Positions 35,475-44,710 are shown, numbered from the stretch's first letter. The stretch: 64,000 nucleotides of DNA from an uncultured Lachnospiraceae bacterium (GCA_900315055.1 OMXP01000005.1:1-64000), one strand, 5' to 3'. The notes: generated by a model not told the origin, from the sequence alone. Numbers and translations are program-made.

Positions 35475-36923
35475 TCAGAAATTGTTGTAGATAAAACTCG
35501 ACACACTGCTGAGCGACAGGATCGATGCTGCAAACAGCACAAGGGTCAGAAGAAGACTTCCCGCAGTCGTCGGATACTGCCGCTTTTCGGCATTCTCCGG
35601 GACAAAAACAAGGAACAGAGAAAAGCCAAACATCAGAACCGTGGAAAGAATTCCTGCGCTGTAGTCGGTAAAGGGAAGATGCAGAATGGAGAGCACCGAA
35701 CGAAGACCCGGGATACTCAAACTCTGGGCGAGTTCGGACCTCAGTCCCCAGTGCCAGGTCTTTGCCCCGAGAAGATGCATCACCCAGGTAAAATCGGAGA
35801 AACTCTCACACCGGAACACCATCCACAGAATGCTGACCGACACAAACATGAGGACCTGACGGATAAGGCGCGGGATCTTAAAGTACCACTTCCGGTTTGC
35901 CCGCTCGAAGACCTGCAGAAGGCCGTGGACAATGCCCCAGACGATGAAGGTCCAGTTTGCCCCGTGCCAGAAGCCGGAGACCAGGAACACGATGAGGATG
36001 TTGACATAGGTCCGGACGGTCCCCTTCCTGCTCCCGCCAAGGGGGAAGTAGATGTATTCCCGGAGGAAATCCGTCAGCGAGATGTGCCAGCGGCGCCAGA
36101 AATCCGTGACGGAGTCCGCCTTGTAGGGGGAATTGAAGTTTGCGGGCAGGTCAAAGCCCAGCATCTTCGCGGCTCCGAGAGCCATGTCGGAGTAGCCGGA
36201 GAAGTCAAAATAGATCTGCAGGGAATAGGCAAGAATCGCGACCGCCGCCTCCAACGAATTGCTGCTGCCCTTCAGTTCAAAGAAGGTCGTAAGGTAGTTT
36301 CCGAACGTGTCCGCAAGAAAGACCTTCTTGGCAAGCCCCAGGGTAAACATCTGCAGTCCCGATGCGACGCCGTCCGCGTCAAAAATCCTGGACTTCTGAT
36401 CCTGAAACTGCGGGATCAGGTCCTTCTGCCGTGTGATCGGGCCCTGGGTGATCTTCGGGAAGAACGCACTGTAGAGCGCAAATTCAAGGAAGGAGATCTC
36501 CTCTGTCTCTCCCTGGTACGTATCCACGAGAAAGCTAATCTGGGTAAACGCAATAAAGCTGATGCCGAGGGGCAGCACGATGTTCCTAAGCGTGAAGTTA
36601 GTCTTCAGCAGCGTGTTCAGGTTTTCGAGAAAGAAATTCGTGTACTTGAAGTACAGAAGAAGACCTGCATTGACACAGATCCCGAGAACCAGGGGAAGCT
36701 TCTTTCCCGGTCGTTTCCGTATGGCAAGGCACAGGGTCCAGTTCACGAGAATGAGAGCCGCAAGGAACAGGGGAAGGTACCAGCCGCCGGCAAAGTAGAA
36801 CAGGAAGGAGGCCGCGAGAAGAAACACATCCGCCGCCTTGCCGCTCTTTTTGTTCAGCAGGTACCAGCCGAGCATGACGGCCGGCAGAAAATACAGAATA
36901 AAATAGAGGGAATTAAACTGCAT
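35475..36923 (-). CDS. MBOAT (AlgI-like) membrane O-acyltransferase
   Basis: 482 aa, about ten to eleven spans. The family motif 'VSGFWHGANWTFIVWGIVHG' (given in part) holds the conserved His. 'FPKITQGPITRQKDLIPQ' and 'YFDFSGYSDMALG' are AlgI signatures. It moves acetyl groups from acetyl-CoA through the membrane for O-acetylation of a surface polysaccharide, handing them to the SGNH-like protein encoded next. It appears to start a transcription unit, because the upstream dehydrogenase gene ends in a terminator. Confidence 0.92.
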   Translation of the reverse strand: MQFNSLYFILYFLPAVMLGWYLLNKKSGKAADVFLLAASFLFYFAGGWYLPLFLAALILVNWTLCLAIRKRPGKKLPLVLGICVNAGLLLYFKYTNFFLENLNTLLKTNFTLRNIVLPLGISFIAFTQISFLVDTYQGETEEISFLEFALYSAFFPKITQGPITRQKDLIPQFQDQKSRIFDADGVASGLQMFTLGLAKKVFLADTFGNYLTTFFELKGSSNSLEAAVAILAYSLQIYFDFSGYSDMALGAAKMLGFDLPANFNSPYKADSVTDFWRRWHISLTDFLREYIYFPLGGSRKGTVRTYVNILIVFLVSGFWHGANWTFIVWGIVHGLLQVFERANRKWYFKIPRLIRQVLMFVSVSILWMVFRCESFSDFTWVMHLLGAKTWHWGLRSELAQSLSIPGLRSVLSILHLPFTDYSAGILSTVLMFGFSLFLVFVPENAEKRQYPTTAGSLLLTLVLFAASILSLSSVSSFIYNNF

Positions 36924-36995
36924 AGATGCCTCTGCCTGTTCCTTGGAATCAACAACTCAATAATGAATCCGAAAGCAAACAAAAATCAATACGCG

Positions 36996-37019
36996 AAAAG
37001 GGGCATCGCTGCCCCTTTT
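36996..37019 (-). terminator. Terminator after the UDP-sugar dehydrogenase gene
   Basis: Ten-base perfect stem AAAAGGGGCA / TGCCCCTTTT with loop TCGC (plus-strand reading), 30 bases past the stop at 37050. On the minus strand the stem ends in CCCCTTTT then CGCG. It separates the dehydrogenase transcript from the MBOAT operon. Confidence 0.7.
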
Positions 37020-37049
37020 CCATAACCTGTCAACAAATCCGATGCGGGA

Positions 37050-38363
37050 TCAGAGTCTCCAGTAATCCCAGCCGTCCTGATAGCTGTCTTTGTTGTACAT
37101 GCCCTTGAGGTCGATGAAGACCTTCGTCTTATGGGCCGGATCGTAGAACTTCGCGATGTCCTCCGGCTTGAAGTCGACGAACTCTCTGTGCTTGACCGCA
37201 ATGAGGACCGCGTCCATGTCCTTCACATCGTCCAGCGTCTTGAACGTGATGCCGTAGAGCTTCTTTGCCTCCTCGGCGTCCGCTTCCGGATCCACGACGA
37301 TCGGGGTGATCCCGTACTCGCCGAGTTCGTTATAAATGTCGATGACCTTCGTATTTCTGGTATCCGGGCAGTTCTCCTTGAAGGTAAAGCCAAGGATTGC
37401 AACTCTCGCATTCTTGACCGGCACATCGTTGCGGATCAGGAGCTTGACGAGGCTCTCTGCCACGTACTTGCCCATGTCGTCGTTGATCCGGCGGCCGGAA
37501 AGAATGATCTGGGAATGATAGCCGAACTGCTCTGCACGGTAGGTCAGGTAGTACGGATCAATGCCGATGCAGTGACCGCCGACAAGACCCGGCTGGAACT
37601 TCAGGAAGTTCCACTTGGTGCCTGCCGCCTCGAGCACGGACTTCGTGTCGATGCCCATCTTGTGGAAGATGATCGAGAGCTCGTTCATGAACGCGATGTT
37701 GATGTCGCGCTGGCTGTTCTCGATGACCTTTGCGGCCTCGGCGACCTGAATGGACTCGGCGCGGTAGACGCCTGCCTTGACCACCAGCTCATAGACCTTT
37801 GCCACGGTGTCGAGAGTCTCCTGATCCATGCCGGAGACGATCTTCGTGATGGTCTCGAGGCGATGAACCTTGTCACCGGGGTTGATGCGCTCCGGAGAGT
37901 AACCGATCTTCCAGTCGACGCCGCACTTCAGGCCCGACTCTTTCTCGATGATCGGCACGCAGGTCTCCTCCGTGACGCCCGGATAAACCGTGGACTCGAA
38001 GACCACGACGGTGCCCTTCTGGATGTTCTGACCGACGAAATGGCTTGCGCCCTCCACCGGCGTAAGATCCGGGGTATGATCCGGATTGACCGGGGTCGGA
38101 ACCGCAACGATGATGAAACTTGCCTCGCGAAGACGTGTGGGATCCGCCGTAAAATCCACGGTAGTCTCTTTGATCGCCTCATCGCCAACCTCGTTGGTGG
38201 GGTCAATGCCGCTCTTGTACTTTGCGATCTTTTCCTTGTTGAAATCAAAGCCGATGACGTCAATCTGCTTTGCAAAGGCCACCGCGATCGGCATGCCGAC
38301 ATAGCCAAGACCAACGAGCGCGAGCTTTGCCTTGTGGTCTACAAGTCTCTCATAAACGTCCAT
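37050..38363 (-). CDS. UDP-sugar 6-dehydrogenase (UDP-HexNAc/UDP-Glc type)
   Basis: 437 aa from the ATG at 38363 with CGGAGGA upstream. Rossmann motif 'ALVGLGYVGMPIAVAF' at 15-30, 'AVPTPVNPDHTPDL', 'VVFESTVYPGVTEE' and catalytic Cys265 in 'GLVGGHCIGIDPYYL'. The sequence resembles the TviB/WbpO/CapL group that oxidises UDP-GlcNAc or UDP-GalNAc to uronic acids, more than classical UDP-glucose dehydrogenase. It uses NAD+ twice in the cytoplasm. It has its own transcript, with a long upstream intergenic region and its own terminator. The product would feed both glycan clusters. Confidence 0.9.
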   Translation of the reverse strand: MDVYERLVDHKAKLALVGLGYVGMPIAVAFAKQIDVIGFDFNKEKIAKYKSGIDPTNEVGDEAIKETTVDFTADPTRLREASFIIVAVPTPVNPDHTPDLTPVEGASHFVGQNIQKGTVVVFESTVYPGVTEETCVPIIEKESGLKCGVDWKIGYSPERINPGDKVHRLETITKIVSGMDQETLDTVAKVYELVVKAGVYRAESIQVAEAAKVIENSQRDINIAFMNELSIIFHKMGIDTKSVLEAAGTKWNFLKFQPGLVGGHCIGIDPYYLTYRAEQFGYHSQIILSGRRINDDMGKYVAESLVKLLIRNDVPVKNARVAILGFTFKENCPDTRNTKVIDIYNELGEYGITPIVVDPEADAEEAKKLYGITFKTLDDVKDMDAVLIAVKHREFVDFKPEDIAKFYDPAHKTKVFIDLKGMYNKDSYQDGWDYWRL

Positions 38364-38523
38364 GAAAAATTCCTCCGTTATCCAAAACCAGACGCAGCGC
38401 AGGTCAGACTTCCCCTGTACCGCGCTTTTCCAACTATAACACAAATCCCGGCAAATTCCACCGGTTAATGACGGGTCTGTCCGATAAAGGACACTGCTCC
38501 GGGGCTCCTGAGCCTTTCCATGC

Positions 38524-38561
38524 TCCGTGCAGGCTGCACGGAAAATCCCGCATTGCGGGAT
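38524..38561. repeat. Two adjacent perfect hairpins
   Basis: TCCGTGCA/TGCACGGA (38524-38531 with 38535-38542) and ATCCCGC/GCGGGAT (38545-38551 with 38555-38561), separated by AA. Neither is followed by a T run on either strand, so they are not standard terminators. Confidence 0.5.
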
Positions 38562-38639
38562 CCTGCCCTCCTGATGGTCCGGAACCGGAAAGATGCGCCT
38601 GCAGGCAAAATATGGGAATCTGCGGAAAATCGGCTTTTC

Positions 38640-38694
38640 AAAACTTGCAGATATGCGTAATTTCTGATTTTAAAAACTTGCAGATCTGCGGAAT
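38640..38694. promoter_or_regulatory. Direct repeat with 33-base spacing upstream of the ATPase gene
   Basis: AAAACTTGCAGATATGCGTAAT (38640-38661) and AAAACTTGCAGATCTGCGGAAT (38673-38694) differ at two of 22 positions. A partial copy, ATCTGCGGAA, lies at 38618-38627. The repeat ends 54 bases before the proposed TTG start, where operator sites would be expected; three helical turns of spacing suggests a protein binding on one face. Confidence 0.5.
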
Positions 38695-38748
38695 CTTCCA
38701 TACACTGAAGCTGCAGGCCGCTGTTTTACTGAATGGGAGGTGTCCGCA

Positions 38749-40092
38749 TTGGTTTTCAGGCGCAAAATTTATGACCGGCTGCTTTCGTGGAAGAAAGAAA
38801 GGCAGGGGAAAACAGCTCTGCTGATCGAGGGGGCAGGGCGGGTCGGAAAGTCTACCATTGTGGAAGAATTTGCCAGAAAGGAATACCGGTCCTATATCCT
38901 GATTGATTTCTCTCTGGTGTCCAGCCAGGTGACCGATCTGTTCGATGATCTGACGAACCTGGATTTCCTGTTTCTTGGCCTGCAGGCAATCTTTCAAGTT
39001 GACCTCCACGAAAGAGAATCTCTGATCATTTTCGACGAAGTCGAGTTCTGTCCGAGAGCCAGACAGGCCATTAAGGCACTGGTGAAAGATCATCGCTATG
39101 ATTACATCGAGACCGGGTCTTTTGTCTCCATCCGGAAAAATGTCCGGGACATTCTCATTCCCAGTGAAGAAGAGCGGATCCGGATGTATCCGATGGATTT
39201 CGAGGAATTTTCCCTCGCCGTGAACGGAAACGACTGCAGCATGCTGAGAAAGTTTTATGATCTGAAGGTGGCACTGGGGCTGGCTCATCGAAATGTAATG
39301 CGTGAATTCCAGCTGTACATGCTGGTCGGCGGCATGCCGCAGGCCGTGCAGGAGTACCTGGATTCCAATAATTTCCGCATGGTGGACGAGGTGAAACGGG
39401 AAATCATTCGTCTGTATGAGTCAGACCTGAACAGGATTGATCCGAGCGGAAGCATCTCCCGGCTTTATGATCAGATCCCGGCGCAGCTTTCTGGAAAGAA
39501 AACCCGCTATCAGATTTCTTCCGTTCTGCCGACAAGGAGAGCCTCAGATCCCTAAACCGCTAAACTGATCGCCGAACTGGAAGATTCCAAAACGGTTCTG
39601 ATTGCCCATCAGGTCGATGATCCGAAAGTCGGTCTTTCCTATACGGAAGATCCGAATTATTACAAGATCTACTGCGCGGACACCGGCCTGTTCACAACAC
39701 TGATGTTCAGGGACAAATCCTACACGGATAATGTCATCTACCGGTAGCTCCTGTCTGACAGGCTGCCGGCAAATCTGGGATTTTTGTTTGAGAATGTGGT
39801 CGCACAGACATTTGCATCCTGCGGACACAGGCTGTACTACCATACCTGGAAAGACGGGCAGAGCAGCACTGCATATGAAGTCGATTTCCTGCTGGCAGAG
39901 GGGAAGAAAATCTGCCCCGTGGAAGTAAAGTCGTCCGCCTACAGGACTCATGCATCGATTGACGCCTTCGCAAAACGCTACTCCTCAAGAACCGGCAGCA
40001 GGTATCTCATTTATACGAAAGATTATGCCAAAGGACAGGATCTGATCTGCCTTCCGGTCTGCATGGTCCAGTTTCTTGCAGAGGATCTCTGA
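38749..40092 (+). pseudogene. AAA ATPase with DUF4143-type C-terminus, interrupted by two in-frame stops
   Basis: The likely start is TTG at 38749, because GGGAGG (38735-38740) overlaps the nearby GTG at 38740 and sits eight bases before the TTG; related proteins I know also start MVF.RK. The Walker A motif GAGRVGKST is at 28-36 and the Walker B stretch SLIIFDE at about 91-97. TAA at 39553 (codon 269) and TAG at 39745 (codon 333) interrupt the frame. Coding sequence continues in the same frame between and after them: 'ELEDSKTVLIAHQVDDP', 'YYKIYCADTGLFTTL', then 'NLGFLFENVVAQTF' and the nuclease-like 'EVDFLLAEGKKICPVEVKS', ending at 40092. Without the stops it would be about 447 aa. Family function is poorly known. 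Confidence 0.85.
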
Positions 40093-40199
40093 CGGCAGGG
40101 TCCGGCAGCCGATCTGCCTTGCCGGACATTGCAATCTGGCGTTTCTGCCCTTATCATGACTAATGCTGTGTGTTTGTAAAACCACAAGGAGATGGATGA

Positions 40200-41294
40200 A
40201 TGATTACCAGGATTTCTCTTGATCACAAACGGATTCTGATTACCGGTGCCGCAGGCTTTATCGGCGGAGCCCTGGCGGAAAGGCTTCTGTCCCTGCATCT
40301 TTCCGTATCAGTCCTTGGCATCGACAACATGAATTCCTACTACGATGTCAGGCTCAAGGAATGGCGCCTGAAAAAGATCGAGGAAGCCGCGGCAAAGGAT
40401 CCCGACTCCTCCTGGACCTTTATCAAGGGCGACATCTCAAATCCCGATACGGTAAGGAGTGCCTTTGCCTCCTTCCACCCGGATCTTGTGGTGAATCTCG
40501 CCGCACAGGCGGGCGTCCGCTACTCCATCACCCACCCGGACGATTACATTCAGAGTAACCTCATCGGTTTCTACAACGTCCTCGAGGCCTGCCGTCATTC
40601 CTGTGATGACGGTGCTTTAGGTGTGCAGCACTTTGTCTATGCCTCTTCCTCTTCCGTCTACGGCGCCAATCAGAAGGTCCCCTTCAGCACGGACGACAAG
40701 GTCGATGACCCGGTCTCTCTCTATGCTGCAACCAAGAAGTCCGATGAGCTCATGGCCCACGCCTACAGCAAGCTCTACAACATCCCTTCCACCGGCCTTC
40801 GCTTCTTTACGGTCTACGGCCCCGCAGGCCGCCCGGACATGGCCTACTTCGGCTTTACGAACAAGCTCCTCAAAGGAGAAACGATAAAGATCTTCAACTA
40901 CGGCAACTGCTCGAGGGATTTCACCTACATCGATGACATCATCGAGGGGATTCTGCGTGTCCTCCAGGGCGCACCGGCAAAAAAAACGGGGGAAGACGGT
41001 CTTCCCGTTCCCCCGTATGCTCTCTATAACATTGCCGGCGGTCGGCCGGTCAATCTCCTGACCTTCGTCGACACGCTGCAGCAGGAGCTCGTCCGCGCAG
41101 ATGTCCTGCCAAAGGACTTTGATTTTGCGTCCCACCGGGAGCTCGTCCCGATGCAGCCGGGCGATGTGCCCGTGACCTTCGCGGACACCACGGCCCTCGA
41201 GCGGGACTTCTCCTATCGCCCGGGAATCGAGCTGCGTGACGGCCTTCGCCGTTTTGCCGTCTGGTACCACGACTTCTATCAGTCAAGACTCTGA
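40200..41294 (+). CDS. UDP-glucuronate 4-epimerase-like NAD-dependent epimerase
   Basis: 364 aa, AAGGAG eight bases before the ATG. NAD-binding GAAGFIG at 16-22, 'GIDNMNSYYDVRLKEWRL' (the UDP-uronate epimerase signature region), 'NLAAQAGVRYSITHP', 'YASSSSVYG' and catalytic 'YAATKKSDELM'. 'RFFTVYGPAGRPDMAYFGF' is typical of CapI/GlaE-type enzymes. It makes UDP-galacturonate from UDP-glucuronate in the cytoplasm. It stands alone on the plus strand, and its end overlaps the convergent GT4 gene by 16 bases. Confidence 0.9.
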   Translation: MITRISLDHKRILITGAAGFIGGALAERLLSLHLSVSVLGIDNMNSYYDVRLKEWRLKKIEEAAAKDPDSSWTFIKGDISNPDTVRSAFASFHPDLVVNLAAQAGVRYSITHPDDYIQSNLIGFYNVLEACRHSCDDGALGVQHFVYASSSSVYGANQKVPFSTDDKVDDPVSLYAATKKSDELMAHAYSKLYNIPSTGLRFFTVYGPAGRPDMAYFGFTNKLLKGETIKIFNYGNCSRDFTYIDDIIEGILRVLQGAPAKKTGEDGLPVPPYALYNIAGGRPVNLLTFVDTLQQELVRADVLPKDFDFASHRELVPMQPGDVPVTFADTTALERDFSYRPGIELRDGLRRFAVWYHDFYQSRL

Positions 41295-42457
41295 AGGATC
41301 TGCATCAGATTCCCCGCATAGCTTTCCGGGGAGTAGGTCTGCACTCTTTTCAGACTCTGCGCCGCGTAGTGCTCCCGCTTTTCCGGATTCTCCAGCATGG
41401 AAGTCAGCGCCCCCGCAAGGACTCTGTCGTCCTCCGTAAGGTTCCCGGCATCAAAGTCCGGGCGGTTGTCCATGTCCGGGATCAGGACGCCGTAGGCCTC
41501 GTCCTTTACCTCCCTCACATGGCCTTCCTGCATTGTTTCGCATAAAATCTCCGAGGGGCCGGTCCTGCAGTCGGTCGAGATGACAGGAAGTCCCAGCGCC
41601 ATCGCCTCAAGCAGGGCGTTCGGAAATCCCTCGATGTTGGAGGTCGTGACATACACACCGCACCGCGCAAGGTACGGGAACGGATTCTTCCGGACACCGG
41701 GGAAGGACACCGCATCCAAGATGCCAAGGTCCTGTGCAAGCTTTTGGTACGGCGCAAAGGTCCCCTCACCGACAATGAGAAGCCTCGTTTCTCTGTCCTT
41801 TTCGTGCACCAACGAAAATGCCTTGATCAGGTGCCAGTATCCCTTGAAATCATCCTCCCGCCCGAGACTTACAAAGATCTTCTCTACTGGCGTCTCCGGG
41901 AACGGGAAATCCGTGATCTTATCTTTTGCCTTCTCCCGAATTTTTGTATCAGAAATCGGATTGTAGAGAAGACTCGTGTTGGTGATTCCGTACCTCTCCT
42001 TCAGCTGCCTTTTGATCTCCCCGGAGCAGCAGACCACCTTGTCCGCACGCCCTGCAAAGAAGCGGATCTGCTTCTTATTTGCAAGATCGATCTGGCTCCT
42101 CAGTCCCACAAGGGTCTTTCCCTGTCCCCTCGTCAGTGCATTGATGAGGTTTGCGGTGGAGCCGAAGCTGTAGCAGTAATCATACCCGTGCGACTTCTTC
42201 AGTTTCCGCACTGCTCTGACTCTTGCAAGGACGTTTTTTGCCTTTGCGATCTTCCCGTCCCGTGCCGGGATGTTCAGGTTGATGACGGTAAGTCCTTTGA
42301 TGTCATAGTTGATGTCTTCATCCGAAAAAAGGGAGATCTCGACATCGATCTGATCTCCCCTTCTCTCCTTCAGGATCCGTGCGGTCTCCACACAGACCCT
42401 CTCAAATCCCCCCTGGTGCAGCATCGGCACCATGAGGAGCAGTTTTTTCTTCTCCAT
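41279..42457 (-). CDS. GT4 family glycosyltransferase
   Basis: 392 aa from the ATG at 42457, with GAGGT at six bases; a GTG one codon earlier is less likely. 'MLHQGGFERVCVETARIL' at the N-terminus, 'VSLGREDDFKGYWHLIKAF', 'IVGEGTFAPYQKLAQDLG' and 'SNIEGFPNALLEAMALGLPVIS' show an intact GT4 enzyme. It is the last gene of cluster B and converges on the epimerase gene. Donor unknown. Confidence 0.9.
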   Translation of the reverse strand: MEKKKLLLMVPMLHQGGFERVCVETARILKERRGDQIDVEISLFSDEDINYDIKGLTVINLNIPARDGKIAKAKNVLARVRAVRKLKKSHGYDYCYSFGSTANLINALTRGQGKTLVGLRSQIDLANKKQIRFFAGRADKVVCCSGEIKRQLKERYGITNTSLLYNPISDTKIREKAKDKITDFPFPETPVEKIFVSLGREDDFKGYWHLIKAFSLVHEKDRETRLLIVGEGTFAPYQKLAQDLGILDAVSFPGVRKNPFPYLARCGVYVTTSNIEGFPNALLEAMALGLPVISTDCRTGPSEILCETMQEGHVREVKDEAYGVLIPDMDNRPDFDAGNLTEDDRVLAGALTSMLENPEKREHYAAQSLKRVQTYSPESYAGNLMQILQSLD

Positions 42458-42461
42458 CACA

Positions 42462-43625
42462 TTACCTCAGGATCGAGCGAAGCGCCTTCTCCCAAAGCGC
42501 ATTGACCCTTCCGGGATTCTGACTCTCCTGAATCCGGATCGCTTCTTTCCCCAGTTTTTCGCACTTGTCGGGGTCTGTCATCAGATCCTCCAGGGCATCT
42601 GCCATCGCCTTCTCATCGTCTACCGGTACCAGAATCCCGTTTTCTCCGTTTCGGATCAGGTCTCTTGGCGCGCCGGGCGTGGAATCCGTGGAGATGCAGG
42701 CAAGCCCGAGGCTCATCGCCTCGATGAGTGCATTCGGCATGCCCTCCCGCTTCGAGGCAATGACAAACACCCCGGCATCCTGAATCTTTTCCGCAATCCC
42801 CTCCTGCACGCCCTCAAAGAGGACATGATCCGAAAGGGAAAGCTCCTTTGTCAGATCCTCACAGTCCTTTCTTGCCGGTCCGTCTCCGTAGAGATCCAGC
42901 ACCCACGAAGAAAGAGTCTCATTTCTTTTCAGTACGTCTGCAAACGCCCGGATGACAAGTCCCTGCGACTTGTTCTCATCAAAGCGTCCCACCATGACGA
43001 CGCGCTTCGTGCGGGTGCCGGCAAATCTTGGCCGAATGAAGTCCGGCTGAATGCTGTTTGGCAGAATGATCGACTTTTCCTGCACAGCCTTCGGAAAGTA
43101 AGCCTTCGCGCCATTGGTCTGCAGGATCACAAGATCCGCCCTGGAAAAGAGCAGCATCGCCGGGATTCTCGTCTTTGCCTGTACATACTCCTCGGCAGGG
43201 TCCGCCCGGACCGAGATGGCAACGGGGATATTGAGCCCTCTTGTCGTGAGGATCGACATCACGTTGTTGCTGCCGATAAAGGACAGGATGACGTCCGGCT
43301 TTTCGTCCTTCCAGATCTGCCGTAAGGTATCCGCCCGGACACGGAAATTGTGGAAGCGGGATCCGTTAAGGTTCTCCGGTGCGGGATCCGAGTAGATCCG
43401 GTGCACATGCCGTCCCGGGAGATTTGTCTGAACTATCCCTGTTTCCGGGTCCCAGTCTCCCTCTTCCATGGTATACTCCGGTAATTTGAAATAGGTGGTG
43501 ACAAGACTCACATCCCATCCACGATGAAAAAAATAATCCGCAAGGTTTACAATGACGTGTTCTGCCCCTCCCTTGTGGAGAGAACCTATGTACAGGCACA
43601 GCTTCGGGTGTTCTTTGTTTTTCAT
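42462..43625 (-). CDS. GT4 family glycosyltransferase (PglJ/PglH-like group)
   Basis: 387 aa. 'YIGSLHKGGAEHVIVNLADYF' at the start, 'SFIGSNNVMSILTTRGL', 'VGRFDENKSQGLVIRAF' and 'ASKREGMPNALIEAMSLGLACISTD' with the Glu pair of GT4. The N-terminal pattern is like GalNAc-adding transferases that build undecaprenyl-linked oligosaccharides. Overlaps the upstream GT4 by four bases (ATGA), so three GT4 genes act as one translated set. Confidence 0.88.
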   Translation of the reverse strand: MKNKEHPKLCLYIGSLHKGGAEHVIVNLADYFFHRGWDVSLVTTYFKLPEYTMEEGDWDPETGIVQTNLPGRHVHRIYSDPAPENLNGSRFHNFRVRADTLRQIWKDEKPDVILSFIGSNNVMSILTTRGLNIPVAISVRADPAEEYVQAKTRIPAMLLFSRADLVILQTNGAKAYFPKAVQEKSIILPNSIQPDFIRPRFAGTRTKRVVMVGRFDENKSQGLVIRAFADVLKRNETLSSWVLDLYGDGPARKDCEDLTKELSLSDHVLFEGVQEGIAEKIQDAGVFVIASKREGMPNALIEAMSLGLACISTDSTPGAPRDLIRNGENGILVPVDDEKAMADALEDLMTDPDKCEKLGKEAIRIQESQNPGRVNALWEKALRSILR

Positions 43626-44710
43626 GACTCCCCCAAGGCGCGGTGCACCTCTTCCAGATAGTCCCTGGTTACCTTCCGGCGGTCAAACTCGCGCTCCATC
43701 TTCTCCCGGCCGGAAAGTCCCATGGCTTTTCGCGCGCTCTGTGGCAGACTCAGAAACTTCTTCAGCGCATCGATCAACGCTTCTGAGGATTTCGGCGCAA
43801 AACCGACCCCCGTCACCTTGTCCTCGAAGATCTCCCGGCAACCGCTGATGTTCGTCGCAATGACCGGTCGTCCGCAGGCGGAGGCCTCCATGAGGACATT
43901 GCTCATCCCTTCATGATAAGTGGGCAGGACGACCGCGCTCGCCTTTTCATAAAACTCATGCATGTCCGTATGGAAACCGAGATAGAGGATGCTGCCCTCC
44001 TGCTCCTTCTCATGCAACGTCTCTTCCCAGTCCTCGTCGCAGTAGCCGGCGATCGCAAAGGTCACTTTTTCACCGTGGAGGGCATCCGCGGCGTCAAAGA
44101 GTTCCCGGATTCCCTTCTCCTTCATGATACGTCCGGCATACAGGAAGTATGTCATGTCTGTCTCCGGATAGGGCAGAACCTTCCATTTGTCGAGATCCAC
44201 ACCGGAGCCCGCAACCAGCCGGTCCCTGCCCGTCACAAGACCGTTTTCATGGAAAATCTCCATGTTTTCGCGGTTCTGAAAGAAAACACAGGAAGCCCCG
44301 GCTAGTCCTCTCCGGTACAGGACCTTCACTACTTCAAGGAGCGGTCCCGATTTCTCAAACGCACTGCCAAGGCCCGTCACCGTGGACAGATACGGGATGT
44401 GGAGCTTTGTCGCCGCATAGCCTCCGTAGCAGTTGGGTTTGATCGTATAGGTCAGCACCAGATCCGGCTTTACTTTTTTCATCAGCTTCTCGTAGCTTCC
44501 GATGAGCGCAAGATCCTGTGCCGGGTTCACGCCACGCCGGTTGATCTGGGTATGGACCAGCTCACACCCCTCCTGAGAGAGCAGATCATTTTTTACATCA
44601 TCGGGGAGCGAGACCACCACCCGGTACTCTTTCAGGAGTTCCCGGACCAGTTCGTTTCGAAAGTCATAAAGACCTGCGGACGAATTGCCCAGTATCAGCA
44701 CTGTCTTCAT
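43622..44710 (-). CDS. GT4 family glycosyltransferase (PglA/CapM-like)
   Basis: 362 aa with GGAGGAG upstream. 'ILGNSSAGLYDFRNELVREL' and 'DLVLTYTIKPNCYGGYAA' followed by 'VTGLGSAFE' are marks of the PglA/WbpT/CapM group. These add GalNAc or a related N-acetyl sugar to an undecaprenyl-diphosphate-linked first sugar. 'YAGRIMKEKGIRELFDAA' and 'SYHEG-like' PTYHEGMSNVLMEASACG form the donor site. It is probably an early step in cluster B assembly. Confidence 0.88.
   Translation of the reverse strand: MKTVLILGNSSAGLYDFRNELVRELLKEYRVVVSLPDDVKNDLLSQEGCELVHTQINRRGVNPAQDLALIGSYEKLMKKVKPDLVLTYTIKPNCYGGYAATKLHIPYLSTVTGLGSAFEKSGPLLEVVKVLYRRGLAGASCVFFQNRENMEIFHENGLVTGRDRLVAGSGVDLDKWKVLPYPETDMTYFLYAGRIMKEKGIRELFDAADALHGEKVTFAIAGYCDEDWEETLHEKEQEGSILYLGFHTDMHEFYEKASAVVLPTYHEGMSNVLMEASACGRPVIATNISGCREIFEDKVTGVGFAPKSSEALIDALKKFLSLPQSARKAMGLSGREKMEREFDRRKVTRDYLEEVHRALGES

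Larger units (their letters stand above)
38364..38748. other. Long divergent intergenic region
   Basis: No gene is supported here. It separates the dehydrogenase (minus) from the ATPase gene (plus) and must hold both promoters. On the minus strand TATAGT occurs near 38431-38440 as a possible -10. Two hairpins (38524-38561) and a 33-base-spaced direct repeat (38640-38694) lie in it. The half nearest the ATPase gene is clearly more AT-rich than its surroundings. Confidence 0.6.

Noticed and set aside
39553-39747. Stop-codon recoding or a special genetic code as explanation of the ATPase interruptions
   Set aside because: TAA, TAG and TGA all end other genes in the window normally, and no recoding signal was seen near the stops. 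Inactivation or sequence error is simpler.
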